From the NCBI GenBank assembly GCA_036655975.1, contig JAVVPD010000001.1, positions 12,378-76,377 on the forward strand: 64,000 nucleotides of DNA, read 5' to 3'. The notes under the pieces are model-generated. The model saw only the letters and a program-made list of their open reading frames with translations. It had not been told where the DNA came from and searched no databases. The position numbers and the translations under genes were made by a program. Position 1 is the first letter of the stretch. Each line of letters opens with the position of its first letter. This document shows positions 26,457 to 35,118 of this stretch, piece after piece. This DNA comes from CASQEL01 sp036655975. Lineage in GTDB: Bacteria; Desulfobacterota; Desulfovibrionia; Desulfovibrionales; Desulfovibrionaceae.

Positions 26457-26918
26457 ATGAAAAAACTTTTCGCGGCACGCATGGATAGATGCATCGGGTG
26501 TCATTCGTGTTCCATGGCCTGCGCCCGCATGGTACACAAACAATTTTCGTGGATCAACGCGGGCATTCACATTCATACTTCGGGGGGGCTGTCCACGGGC
26601 TTTGAGGCCAGCGTCTGCTTGGCTTGCAATCCGGCAGCCTGCGCGGCAGTATGCCCCACCGGTGCTTGCACCCAAAGGCCCGGCGGGGGCGTAAAAAAAA
26701 ATCCTAAGGTGTGCATCCGTTGCGGTAAATGCGCCAAAGCCTGCCCCGTAGAAGCCGTGCATGTAGACCCAGACACCGCCATGCCCTATGTGTGCGTCCA
26801 CTGCGGACTTTGTGTGGCCTATTGCCCCCACGATTGTCTGACTTTACAAGATCTTGAAGACACTGCAGACAGCCCCGACCCCCAAAACACTTCCCCCAAT
26901 CCGACTGAGGAGAACTGA
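26457..26918 (+). CDS. Polyferredoxin, iron-sulfur partner of aldehyde oxidoreductase
   Basis: 153 residues from the ATG at 26457. Cysteine motifs for up to four [4Fe-4S] clusters are visible: CIGCHSCSMAC, CLACNPAACAAVCP, CIRCGKCAKACP and CVHCGLCVAYCP, so it belongs to the HycB/HydN type. The aldehyde oxidoreductase ATG follows one base after its stop. Multi-subunit AORs such as AorABC use a small subunit of this kind to carry electrons from the tungsten enzyme, which is the likely role here. Confidence 0.88.
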   Translation: MKKLFAARMDRCIGCHSCSMACARMVHKQFSWINAGIHIHTSGGLSTGFEASVCLACNPAACAAVCPTGACTQRPGGGVKKNPKVCIRCGKCAKACPVEAVHVDPDTAMPYVCVHCGLCVAYCPHDCLTLQDLEDTADSPDPQNTSPNPTEEN

Positions 26919-26919
26919 C

Positions 26920-28698
26920 ATGCAAATGAGCATCGGCTATTCCCGCGTGTTGCATGTAAATCTCAGCACCGGAAAATCCAACGTTATCAATTTTGACAGC
27001 CGTGCCCGCCATATCGGCGGCAGCGGGCTTGCCGCCGCCCTGTATGAAGCCTATGGCACACCCGCTGGCCCGTGCGATGCCCTTGACGAACCCTTAATTT
27101 TTGCCATTGGCCCCCTGACCGGCGCTTTTCCGGTTATGACAAAGGTAGTTTGCGCGTTCCGCTCCCCCTATACCGAGCAGTGGGCAGAAAGCCACGCGGG
27201 CGGGCGCTTGGGGCTTTCACTCCGTTTTTCCGGCTATGACGCCTTAATGATTACGGGCCGTGCCCCCAGCTTATCGGCACTGGTGGTGGGCGCGCGCAGC
27301 ATTGAAATTAAGGACGTACACTATTTACGCGGGCGCGGTGTGTTCGGGACAGGGCGCGAATTACGCCGCTTGGGCAAGAGCGCCTCGGGGCACCGCTCCA
27401 CCCTGCGTATCGGCCCAGCAGGCGAAAACGGCATCAGCTATGCCTGCATCAACGTGGATTCTTTTCGCCATTTTGGGCGCTTGGGCGCGGGCGCGGTCAT
27501 GGGGGGTAAAAACCTCAAAGGGATTGTGGTTTTGGGTGACGGCTCCTACAGCCTTCCCGAAGACGCAAAGGCTTTCAATAACTTATACAAAAAAATCTTT
27601 ACTGAGGTGACAACCACCTCGATGATGCAAAAATACCATAATTTGGGCACCCCAGAAAATTTAGAGCCGCTCAATGCCATGCAAGCCTTGCCATGGCGCA
27701 ATTTGCAAGCCACCACCGACCCAGCCATCAGCACGGTAACCGGAGCCGCTATTGCGGAAAACTTTCTGCTACGCAAATCCGCCTGTGCGGGCTGTCCGGT
27801 GGGCTGCATCCACATTGCCAATTTGCGGATGCAATTCGGCGACGACCACGAATATCTCTACAAGCAAGTGTCCTATGATTACGAATTGATTTTTGCCCAA
27901 GGTACCATGCTGGGTCTGTCGGATCCGCAAGAAATTCTGCCCATTCTGGACGAAACAGAATCGTGCGGGCTGGACTGCATGAGCTCAGGTGTGGCTTTGG
28001 CTTGGGCCACCGAAGCGCTGGAAAAAGGCGTAATTACCGAGGCCGAGACCCTATTGCCCTTAGCTTTTGGTACCTATAAACCGTATCTGGAAGCCTTGCG
28101 CCATTTGACCAAGGGCACCAATGAATTTTGGCAAGCCCTCGGCAAAGGCACACTCTACGCCGCAAAGCACTACGGAAAAGGGAGTGAAGACTATGCCTGT
28201 GTGCTGGGCGGTCAGGAAATGGCTGGCTATGCCACGGGTGAAGCCTATTATGTGTCCCACGCCCTCGGCTTCCGGCACAGTCACCTCGATTCGGGGGGCT
28301 ATTCCTTTGATCAGAGCGACAAAGACAAAAATGTAGATAAAACCACTAAATTTCTGGTGGATGACGAGCACGGGCGGGTGCTGCTCAATTGTATGGTGGG
28401 CTGCATGTTTGCGCGCAAAGTTTATTCTGCGGGTGTATTACAGGAAGCCCTCACCGTGATGGGTTTCAAGGATGTGGCCCTAAACCTTGAACAAGCGGGC
28501 CGCAACATGCAGGCCTTGCGCTGGAAGTTGAAATTTGCCACCGGCTATGTGCCCGAAGCGCAGGCTATTCCCCAACGGTTCATGGACGTACGCAATTGGA
28601 AAGGACAGGTCGATCCCGTATATCTGGAAGCTTTACGCACAAAATATGCCCAAGCCTTGCGGAACATGGCAGAATCCGCCGTGACTTCACCCCAATAA
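26920..28698 (+). CDS. aor: Tungsten aldehyde:ferredoxin oxidoreductase
   Basis: 592 residues from the ATG at 26920 (TGAGGAGA site). The AOR family pattern is complete: SRVLHVNLSTGK start, GSGLAAALYEAYG, IFAIGPLTGAFPV, ESHAGGRLGLSLRFSGYDALMITGR (quoted in part: AGGRLGLSLRFSGYDAL), IGPAGENGISYACI and the cluster cysteines CAGCPVGC with the fourth Cys in LLNCMVGC. It oxidises aldehydes to acids, or reduces acids, at a bis-pterin tungsten site in the cytosol. It is paired with the polyferredoxin before it. The physiological aldehyde is not readable from sequence. Confidence 0.92.
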   Translation: MQMSIGYSRVLHVNLSTGKSNVINFDSRARHIGGSGLAAALYEAYGTPAGPCDALDEPLIFAIGPLTGAFPVMTKVVCAFRSPYTEQWAESHAGGRLGLSLRFSGYDALMITGRAPSLSALVVGARSIEIKDVHYLRGRGVFGTGRELRRLGKSASGHRSTLRIGPAGENGISYACINVDSFRHFGRLGAGAVMGGKNLKGIVVLGDGSYSLPEDAKAFNNLYKKIFTEVTTTSMMQKYHNLGTPENLEPLNAMQALPWRNLQATTDPAISTVTGAAIAENFLLRKSACAGCPVGCIHIANLRMQFGDDHEYLYKQVSYDYELIFAQGTMLGLSDPQEILPILDETESCGLDCMSSGVALAWATEALEKGVITEAETLLPLAFGTYKPYLEALRHLTKGTNEFWQALGKGTLYAAKHYGKGSEDYACVLGGQEMAGYATGEAYYVSHALGFRHSHLDSGGYSFDQSDKDKNVDKTTKFLVDDEHGRVLLNCMVGCMFARKVYSAGVLQEALTVMGFKDVALNLEQAGRNMQALRWKLKFATGYVPEAQAIPQRFMDVRNWKGQVDPVYLEALRTKYAQALRNMAESAVTSPQ

Positions 28699-28715
28699 TC
28701 TGCTAGGCAAAACCC

Positions 28716-29387
28716 ATGCACAATACCCTTCGCGCCTGTATTTTTGACCTTGACGGAACCCTCATTGACAGTCTGGCCGACCTTGCGGATGCCGCCAATG
28801 CCAGCCTTAGGGCGGCGGGCTACCCGACACACGCCACCAATGCGTACCGAAACTTTGTGGGCAATGGCATCAAAGTGCTCATCCAGCGCGCCCTGCCAAA
28901 GGCTGAGGCCCAGAACCTAGACCCGCTGCGCCTGCAAACGATTGTCGATGACATGAGCCGCCGCTATGCCCTCAATTGGCATGCCAAAACCCGCTGCTAC
29001 GCGGGCATAGCCACGCTGGTAACGCAATTACATGAGCAGGGCCTGCCTTTGGCGGTTTTATCCAACAAACCCCACGCCTTCACCTGCGAAATTGTCGACT
29101 ACTTTTTCCCGTCCCACCCCTTTCACCTCGTCTACGGTGCGCGGCCCGACCAGCCCCATAAACCCGACCCCACCGTCGCCCTGCACATAGCCCAAGAACT
29201 GGCCCTCCCCCCCGCCCGGGTGGCTTTCATCGGCGACAGCAACGTGGACATTCACACGGGCGTCCGTGCGGGCATGTCCGCCATCGGCGTTTGCTGGGGC
29301 TTTCGTACCCGCGAAGAACTTATCAGCGCAGGGGCCACTGCTCTTGTGGAGCAGCCCGCAGACATCGCCCTGCTGCTGGCACCCTAA
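28716..29387 (+). CDS. gph: HAD-family phosphoglycolate phosphatase
   Basis: 223 residues. The HAD motifs are all present: IFDLDGTLIDSL (nucleophile and acid/base Asp), LAVLSNKP with the motif II Ser, the Lys in QPHKPDP, and AFIGDSNVDIHTG for Mg binding. The helical cap (DLADAANASLRAAGYP, FVGNGIKVLIQRALP) is that of Gph/PGP enzymes, which remove phosphate from 2-phosphoglycolate formed in DNA repair. It starts 17 bases after aor. Related HAD phosphatases cannot be fully excluded. Confidence 0.85.
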   Translation: MHNTLRACIFDLDGTLIDSLADLADAANASLRAAGYPTHATNAYRNFVGNGIKVLIQRALPKAEAQNLDPLRLQTIVDDMSRRYALNWHAKTRCYAGIATLVTQLHEQGLPLAVLSNKPHAFTCEIVDYFFPSHPFHLVYGARPDQPHKPDPTVALHIAQELALPPARVAFIGDSNVDIHTGVRAGMSAIGVCWGFRTREELISAGATALVEQPADIALLLAP

Positions 29388-29410
29388 TACCTTTTTGTAA
29401 GGAGCTTGCG

Positions 29411-30403
29411 ATGAAACGCTGTTGTACTTTGTGTGTATGCGTCTTGGGCCTGACCCTGTTTATGGCGGGTTCGGCCTTAGCTGCAGAACGATTGATGGTG
29501 TACACGTCCATGAAAGAATCCCTCATGGGCAGTGTTAAAAAAGCCTTTGCGGCAAAACACCCCGAAGTTGTACTGGATTATCAGTCCGCTGGCGCGGGTA
29601 AATTGATGGCGAAAATTGCCGCCGAACGCGAAGCCGGCAAAATTCTGGCCGATGTACTCTGGACCAGTGAAGTGCCCGACTTTTATAAGCTCAAAGCAGA
29701 AGGTTTGCTACAGCCCTACACCTCACCGGAAATCAAAAATATTTTGAACCCTCTGCCCGACTTTGACGGCTCCTTCACGCCTTTGCGCCTCGGCACCTTG
29801 GGCATTGCCTACAATCCCCGCTTCATCAAAGAAGCCCCCACCCAGTGGGCAGACCTTAAGAAGCCCGCCTACAAAGGCGCTTTTGGTATTGCCAACCCCG
29901 CGCTTTCGGGCACGTCCTACATGAGCGTGGCCCTGCTCGTTGATAAATTTGGGTGGGAATTCATTGAAGCCCTCAAGGCCAACAAAGCCAAAATGGGCAA
30001 GGGCTCCGGTCAAGTCATCGACGATACCGCCTCCGGCGACCTTGTTGCCAGCTTGGCTGTAGACTACATTACCAACGATAAAATCAGCAAGGGCGCAACC
30101 CTGAAAATGGCCTATCCGCCAGAAATGCTGGTTATTCCTAGCCCTTGTGCTATCTTTAAAGGCGCAAGCAACGTGGCTGCCGCACAAAAGTATATCGATT
30201 TCATGCTGTCCAAGGAAGGTCAGACCATTGTTGCGGCGGAAGGAACCCTGCCCGTGCGGACGGACGTGGTCGTCCCCCCCCAATTCGGCCTGCCAAGCCC
30301 CGCCGAAGCCATGCAGCGCGCTATCAAAATCGACTATCAGCGTCTGATCAGCACCAAGGAAGAAACGGTCAAAAAATTTACCGGCATTATGCAAGGCAAA
30401 TAA
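29411..30403 (+). CDS. Iron(III)-type ABC transporter substrate-binding protein, orphan
   Basis: 330 residues from the ATG at 29411 (AAGGAGC site). The signal peptide ends at SALAAE. The fold markers are RLMVYTSMKESLMGSVKKAF, DYQSAGAGKLMAKI, DVLWTSEVPDFYKLKAEGLL, LRLGTLGIAYNP and KYIDFMLSKEGQ, as in the FbpA/AfuA/FutA and phosphonate-type binding proteins. No permease or ATPase gene follows; the next gene is purH on the other strand. It may serve a transporter elsewhere. The ligand (ferric iron, a chelate, thiamine or a phosphonate) is undecided. Confidence 0.8.
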   Translation: MKRCCTLCVCVLGLTLFMAGSALAAERLMVYTSMKESLMGSVKKAFAAKHPEVVLDYQSAGAGKLMAKIAAEREAGKILADVLWTSEVPDFYKLKAEGLLQPYTSPEIKNILNPLPDFDGSFTPLRLGTLGIAYNPRFIKEAPTQWADLKKPAYKGAFGIANPALSGTSYMSVALLVDKFGWEFIEALKANKAKMGKGSGQVIDDTASGDLVASLAVDYITNDKISKGATLKMAYPPEMLVIPSPCAIFKGASNVAAAQKYIDFMLSKEGQTIVAAEGTLPVRTDVVVPPQFGLPSPAEAMQRAIKIDYQRLISTKEETVKKFTGIMQGK

Positions 30404-30438
30404 AGACCTGTGATATTTGCATAAACTGAGAAAGCGGG

Positions 30439-30462
30439 GGGGGGAGGCACAGGCCTCCCCCC
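30439..30462 (+). terminator. GC-rich hairpin after the orphan binding-protein gene
   Basis: GGGGGGAGGC / GCCTCCCCCC, 10-bp stem with loop ACAG, 36 bases after the stop. Three extra G extend the 5' side to a nine-G run. No T-tract follows. It is the same hairpin type as at 17694-17713. Confidence 0.55.
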
Positions 30463-30502
30463 GCACACGCTTAAAGCCGTTTACGCATACACTGTGTCTA
30501 CA

Positions 30503-30568
30503 GGCGTAGGCGAAATTTACTTTCGCCGTAAAGTGCCGGCGGGAGCGTCTGGAATCAAAAATGCTTTA
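30503..30568 (+). repeat. Dispersed 66-bp palindromic repeat, copy A
   Basis: Begins GGCGTAGGCGAAATTTAC and ends AATGCTTTA. It contains a perfect 7-bp stem GGCGAAA (30509-30515) / TTTCGCC (30521-30527) and the core GGGAGCGTCTGGAATCAAAA. Copy B at 45290-45355 has the same length with a few changes. Its last three bases are the TAA stop codon of purH read on the other strand. Confidence 0.85.
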
Positions 30569-31843
30569 ATGCTTAAACGACCTTTGTCCGGTAAACACCA
30601 TGGCGACTTGCGGGGTGGATTCGTTGCAGGCCATAATGATTTCGTAATCACGCATTGAGCCACCGGGTTGGGCAATGGCGGTAAGGCCTTGGGCAATGGC
30701 AACATCCACACCATCGCGGAAGGGGAAAAAGCCGTCGGAAACCATAACGGTGCCGCGCAAGCCGCCGCAAGAAACGCGGGTTTGTTCTTCAATGCGGGCC
30801 ACCTGAGCGGCAACAGCAGAATCCGTAGCCGCTTTTTGCTTAAGCTCGTACAAAGACAGACCGCTTTCACGGAAAGCAAGGGTATCCGCATACTTAGTAT
30901 AGGCCTTATGAATGGCAAGCTCCACACAGCCCACGCGGTCCTGTTCCCCAGTGCCGATGGCAACGGTTGCGCCATTGTGGGCAAAAATCACGGAATTGGA
31001 GGTCACCCCAGCTTCCACGGCCCACGCAAAACGCAGGTCGTCCATTTCTTGAGGGCTGGGCTTACGGGCACTAACGCTGAGGCCTTCCTTGGTGGTGGCG
31101 GTCGCAGGCAAAAAATCACAGGCCGTCTGAATGCGGTTCACAAACGATTTTTGCAGCACGATGCCGCCGTCGCTCAGGCTCTTGATATCAAGAAAGGCTG
31201 ATTGGGTTAATTCCTCCAGCCGAGCAAGACCGGGCAAGTGGATAATGCGTAAGTTTTTGCGTTGGGACAAGAGCGCAACCACCCCAGCTTCAAAGGCGGG
31301 GGCCGCGACCACTTCAAAATAATTATCGGCAATCAACGTGGCGGCAGCCATATCCAAAGGACGGTTAACCACCACGGCCCCGCCAAAGGCGGCTATCCGG
31401 TCGCACCAAAAGGCTTTTTCTAAAGCCTCGGCAACGCTCACCCGCGACCAGGCGGCTCCGCAAGGATTATTGTGTTTCAGAATAACGGCGGCAGGATAAT
31501 CTGTCAAATATTGTAAAATATTCGCCCCATTATCCACATCGGTAAGATTGGTCTTTCCCGGATGCTTCCCGGCTTGAATCATTTGTTTTTCGGTCATGGC
31601 GGAAACAATGCCCTTGCCCGCGCCGCGCCAGCTCAGACCACCGCAAGAAATTGCGCCGTCCACCAATGCGTACAAGGCGGCGGGTTGATCGGGATTTTCA
31701 CCGTAACGCAAGCCTTTTTCTTCACCTTCCAACACCCACGTGCGTTTACGATAGGTCAGAACTTCTTCACCCAAAGTTATGGTCATGGTGTCTGGAAACA
31801 CCTCTTTTTGCATAGTCTTATACATATCTTTCAGATTGCTCAT
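30566..31843 (-). CDS. purH: AICAR transformylase (PurH C-terminal activity only)
   Basis: 425 residues from the ATG at 31843, which has a perfect AGGAGGAG site; the open frame continues upstream to 31894. Normal bifunctional PurH is about 520 residues. This protein begins directly in the transformylase part (GEEVLTYRKRTWVLEG, LRYGENPDQPAALY) and lacks the N-terminal MGS-like IMP cyclohydrolase domain. ILKHNNPCGAA, RIAAFGGAVVVNRP, AIGTGEQDRVGCVELA and SDGFFPFRDGVDVAI are formyltransferase motifs. It transfers a formyl group from 10-formyl-THF to AICAR; a separate IMP cyclohydrolase gene must exist elsewhere. The stop codon falls in repeat copy A. Confidence 0.93.
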   Translation of the reverse strand: MSNLKDMYKTMQKEVFPDTMTITLGEEVLTYRKRTWVLEGEEKGLRYGENPDQPAALYALVDGAISCGGLSWRGAGKGIVSAMTEKQMIQAGKHPGKTNLTDVDNGANILQYLTDYPAAVILKHNNPCGAAWSRVSVAEALEKAFWCDRIAAFGGAVVVNRPLDMAAATLIADNYFEVVAAPAFEAGVVALLSQRKNLRIIHLPGLARLEELTQSAFLDIKSLSDGGIVLQKSFVNRIQTACDFLPATATTKEGLSVSARKPSPQEMDDLRFAWAVEAGVTSNSVIFAHNGATVAIGTGEQDRVGCVELAIHKAYTKYADTLAFRESGLSLYELKQKAATDSAVAAQVARIEEQTRVSCGGLRGTVMVSDGFFPFRDGVDVAIAQGLTAIAQPGGSMRDYEIIMACNESTPQVAMVFTGQRSFKH

Positions 31844-31987
31844 GGCTAACTCCTCCTGTCGGCCCCTTGTAACACAAGGAATACGAACGGGCAATTACAC
31901 GCCGGATTGCGCCACGGGACAAAGCCGGTAAAAAACCTTTGTCAGCCAGCCGAGTTTACGGTACTACACAGGCACACGGGGGAGCAT

Positions 31988-32338
31988 ATGGAACATCTTT
32001 TGATCAAACTCGCGCGTCAGCTGGACGCTATGGACGAAGCTTCGTTGATGTCTTTATGGGATCAATACGCCGACACGGTCAGCCACTTTGAACCCTCGCG
32101 GCGTTGGGAAGAGGCGGCTCTGGTTTTTTCGCTTATTCAGGCCAAACGCTGGAAAAACCAACTCTTCAACTACCACTGGTCGCATCAAATGCAGCCCCAT
32201 GACGGCGAATTAGCCCCCAATGCCTTCACCTTGGAAGTGCCCCCCTCAGAAACCGAGGGCCGCACCGGCGATGGGAGCCCCCAAAAGCGGTGCAAGATTC
32301 TGAGCTTCAGGCCTGCCAAGAGTGACAAGCCCACGTAA
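31988..32338 (+). CDS. Small acidic/helical protein of unknown function
   Basis: 116 residues from the ATG at 31988, which has a GGGGGAG site. The N-terminal half is helical (LIKLARQLDAMDEASLMSLWDQYADTV, quoted as LARQLDAMDEASLMSLW) followed by RRWEEAALVFSLIQAKRWKNQLFNYHW (core WEEAALVFSLIQAKRWKNQ). The C-terminal third is polar and ends in KSDKPT. No family recognised. The last 93 bases overlap, antisense, the end of the mltF-like gene. The good ribosome-binding site and ordered N-terminal half support it as a real gene. Confidence 0.65.
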   Translation: MEHLLIKLARQLDAMDEASLMSLWDQYADTVSHFEPSRRWEEAALVFSLIQAKRWKNQLFNYHWSHQMQPHDGELAPNAFTLEVPPSETEGRTGDGSPQKRCKILSFRPAKSDKPT

Positions 32339-33568
32339 AATATGGTAATACCAGCGTACTTTTCCCACAAACAGTACGGCCTCATTGCCTCTACAGGTAT
32401 TTTGTCCCACCATGGCGGCGTATTTGGGTTTTGCCAATAGGGGATAGACTTCCTTAAGTTCGCGCCACGTATTGCCGCTGCCCCCCAATTTACGCGAAAG
32501 CTGCCGCGCCCCTTCAAGGCGGCGCGGCCCCTGATTAAAGGCCGCCAGCGTAAAGAACCACCGATCCCATTCTTCAATACCCTGATCTTCCAAGTCTTTC
32601 CACAGCATCCGTAAATACTGGGCCCCCCCGCGCAAGGCTTGGGTCGAATCGAGTCGATTCACCTTCAAGTCGCGGGCGGTTTCCTTGGTCAATTGCATAA
32701 TGCCCTGTACGCCAGTATGGCTCACCGTGCCGGCATTGAGCCGAGATTCTTGAATAATCACGGCTGTAAACAGCAAGGGATCGATATTGGCCCGATCGGC
32801 GGCTTGGGCAATCACCTGGCTATAGCGGGGCAGGCGTTTACGCACGATGCCGAGAAAATCCAACACCGCATAGGGATCCACACTGTTGGGTAGATACCCG
32901 TAATAGCGTTCTTCCAATTGTTCCAACACGGTATCTTCTGGGTCAAGTAATTGCGCCCAAAAGGCTTGCATGTGCTGATCAAGCACAGGGTTACGGCTGT
33001 CCCAAAACCAACGGAAGGCCTCTTGGGGGCTCGCCTCATCCGTGGCGGCATCACTGCCTGCCAAATTGTCCACAAAGGGTTCCCACACCGACCACGAACG
33101 CGCGTCCAAAAAGTGCATACTTGCTGCAGGGGAAGCACCGTCGCTTTTTTCCAGTGAGGGCAAGGAAGCCGGAACGGTACGGGCGTGATAATACGCCGGC
33201 CCGACGCTCAAGTCACCCGTGCGGGACGTGGGCAGCGCGTCATTGAGGGCACCAAAACCCACCGCCACATGGGCCTGTCCCGCACGCAGCAGCTCAAGGG
33301 CTTCATCACGGCTAACGGCTGTGCGCCATTCAATCGGCACGCTGGCGCTCACACCTCCCGAAGCGCCTTGCCAAAATTTTTCCAGCAATTCGCGTTCAAA
33401 GCCCACCCCAAAGGGAGCTAACAGCCCTGTTGTGGCTTCGTAGGGGGCCGTAACCACAATCAGCCGTTCCGGCAAACGTGCGGGGGACAAATACCACAGC
33501 CCCAGTGTGACCCCCAGCAGGGTGCCTAAAAACAGTACATCAATAATATATAAAGGGATTCTTTTCAT
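32246..33568 (-). CDS. mltF: Membrane-bound lytic murein transglycosylase F-like protein
   Basis: 440 residues from the ATG at 33568. An N-terminal helix (YIIDVLFLGTLLGVTLGLWYL in part) anchors it. An SBP_bac_3-like regulatory domain follows (ERLIVVTAPYEATTGLLAPFG, FERELLEKF), then an SLT lysozyme-like domain with catalytic Glu in IIQESRLN, TGVQGIMQLTKETARDL and AFNQGPRRLEGAR. It cleaves the glycan strand of peptidoglycan to 1,6-anhydro products. The tail after VRWYYHILRGL runs about 30 residues further than I expect and is encoded in the antisense overlap with the small gene at 31988-32338. Confidence 0.88.
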   Translation of the reverse strand: MKRIPLYIIDVLFLGTLLGVTLGLWYLSPARLPERLIVVTAPYEATTGLLAPFGVGFERELLEKFWQGASGGVSASVPIEWRTAVSRDEALELLRAGQAHVAVGFGALNDALPTSRTGDLSVGPAYYHARTVPASLPSLEKSDGASPAASMHFLDARSWSVWEPFVDNLAGSDAATDEASPQEAFRWFWDSRNPVLDQHMQAFWAQLLDPEDTVLEQLEERYYGYLPNSVDPYAVLDFLGIVRKRLPRYSQVIAQAADRANIDPLLFTAVIIQESRLNAGTVSHTGVQGIMQLTKETARDLKVNRLDSTQALRGGAQYLRMLWKDLEDQGIEEWDRWFFTLAAFNQGPRRLEGARQLSRKLGGSGNTWRELKEVYPLLAKPKYAAMVGQNTCRGNEAVLFVGKVRWYYHILRGLVTLGRPEAQNLAPLLGAPIAGAALGF

Positions 33569-33786
33569 AGCTCCGCTCACGCGCAAAGCCTGCGGAAAAA
33601 GCCTTTTTACGCTCCAACAAATATCAATAGCAAATTGACTTCACGGATAACGCAGTATATAAAAATACACGGCTTTGTGCTTTATGCGATTTTAAGTGCT
33701 CCGTGCGAAACGTCCGGTCGCGTTTCCGGCAACCTTGCTCACACATTATTACTTTTGGACTACTATAGGTAAGGCAGGTAAGGCTT

Positions 33787-35064
33787 ATGTCAAATGTGGT
33801 TATCATCGGAGCCCAGTGGGGCGACGAGGGCAAGGGAAAAATTGTTGACCTGTTAAGCTGTGAAGCGGACGTTATTGTACGTTTTCAAGGCGGCAATAAT
33901 GCCGGTCACACCATAAAAGTGGCGGGAGAACAAACTATCCTGCACCTTATCCCTTCCGGTATTTTACATCAAGGCAAGAGCTGCCTCATTGGCAACGGGG
34001 TTGTTTTTGACCCCGAAGTCTTCTTGATGGAAATTGACAAACTGTCCGCCAAGGGGGTGGATGTTTCGCCTCAACGTCTGAAAGTCAGTAAAAAAACGCA
34101 TATGATTATGCCCTATCACAAGGCCATTGACGTGGCCCGTGAAGGCTTCAAGGCCGGCAAAAAAATTGGCACCACAGGGCGCGGTATTGGCCCTTGCTAC
34201 GAAGATAAAGTGGCCCGCATCGGCATTCGCGCCGGAGATATGAGCAATCCTCCCCTAGTACGTGAAAAAATTGCGGCCGCACTGGTAGAAAAAAATACTT
34301 TGCTCGCCCATTTGTATGGCGGAAAATCTTTGTCCGTAGACGCCGTGTACGACGATTTTATGCGTATGACCCCCCGCCTATTGCCCTACCTCACCGACGT
34401 TTCCACCGAAATTGAAAATGCGTGGGCTGACGGCAAGGACGTACTCTTTGAAGGTGCCCAAGGCACCCATCTGGATATTGACCACGGCACCTACCCTTAT
34501 GTGACTTCCTCCAACACGGTGGCGGGCAACGCCGCTGCGGGCAGCGGTATTTCCGCGCGCGCACTGGACTGCATTGTGGGTATTGTCAAAGCCTACACCA
34601 CCCGTGTGGGTTCCGGCCCCTTCCCCACAGAGCTGGAAGACAACACCGGCGAATACATGCGCGCCCAAGGCCATGAATTTGGCGCAACCACGGGCCGCCC
34701 CCGCCGTTGCGGCTGGCTGGATATGGTCATTCTGCGGGAAACCATCCGTCTTAACGGTCTTACCGGCATTGCCCTGACCAAATTAGACGTGCTGCAAAAT
34801 TTGCCCACACTAAAAATCTGCACCAGCTATGAATACGCCGGACAAAAGATTCAATACCCCCCCCAAGAAGAAGGCGGGCTGGATCTCGTGACCCCCGTGT
34901 ACGAAGAAATTCCCGGATTTACTGAAGACATTACCGCCTGCGCGACGTGGGAATCCCTGCCTGCCCCCGTACGCAACTATATCAACCGCATTGAAAAGCT
35001 GGCGGGTGTCCCCATCAGCTTCATTTCTGTCGGCCCAGAACGCGACCAGACTATCCGCCGCTAA
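33787..35064 (+). CDS. purA: Adenylosuccinate synthetase
   Basis: 425 residues, standard length. It joins IMP and aspartate with GTP in AMP synthesis. Seen: VVIIGAQWGDEGKGKIVDLL, the GTP loop and catalytic Asp; FQGGNNAGHTI with the catalytic His; TTGRGIGPCYEDK; FEGAQGTHLDIDHGTYPYVTSSN (parts); GRPRRCGWLD; and SVGPERDQTI at the C-terminus. A strong hairpin follows seven bases after the stop, but holB starts only 22 bases beyond the hairpin. Confidence 0.97.
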   Translation: MSNVVIIGAQWGDEGKGKIVDLLSCEADVIVRFQGGNNAGHTIKVAGEQTILHLIPSGILHQGKSCLIGNGVVFDPEVFLMEIDKLSAKGVDVSPQRLKVSKKTHMIMPYHKAIDVAREGFKAGKKIGTTGRGIGPCYEDKVARIGIRAGDMSNPPLVREKIAAALVEKNTLLAHLYGGKSLSVDAVYDDFMRMTPRLLPYLTDVSTEIENAWADGKDVLFEGAQGTHLDIDHGTYPYVTSSNTVAGNAAAGSGISARALDCIVGIVKAYTTRVGSGPFPTELEDNTGEYMRAQGHEFGATTGRPRRCGWLDMVILRETIRLNGLTGIALTKLDVLQNLPTLKICTSYEYAGQKIQYPPQEEGGLDLVTPVYEEIPGFTEDITACATWESLPAPVRNYINRIEKLAGVPISFISVGPERDQTIRR

Positions 35065-35070
35065 CATTCC

Positions 35071-35105
35071 TCCCCAAGCGGTACTGCCGCTTGGGGAGAC
35101 TTTTT
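35071..35105 (+). terminator. Intrinsic terminator after purA
   Basis: Perfect 11-bp stem TCCCCAAGCGG (35071-35081) / CCGCTTGGGGA (35087-35097), loop TACTG, then GACTTTTT. A canonical Rho-independent form. It separates purA from holB, so holB needs read-through or its own promoter. Confidence 0.85.
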
Positions 35106-35118
35106 ATACGAGACCATT

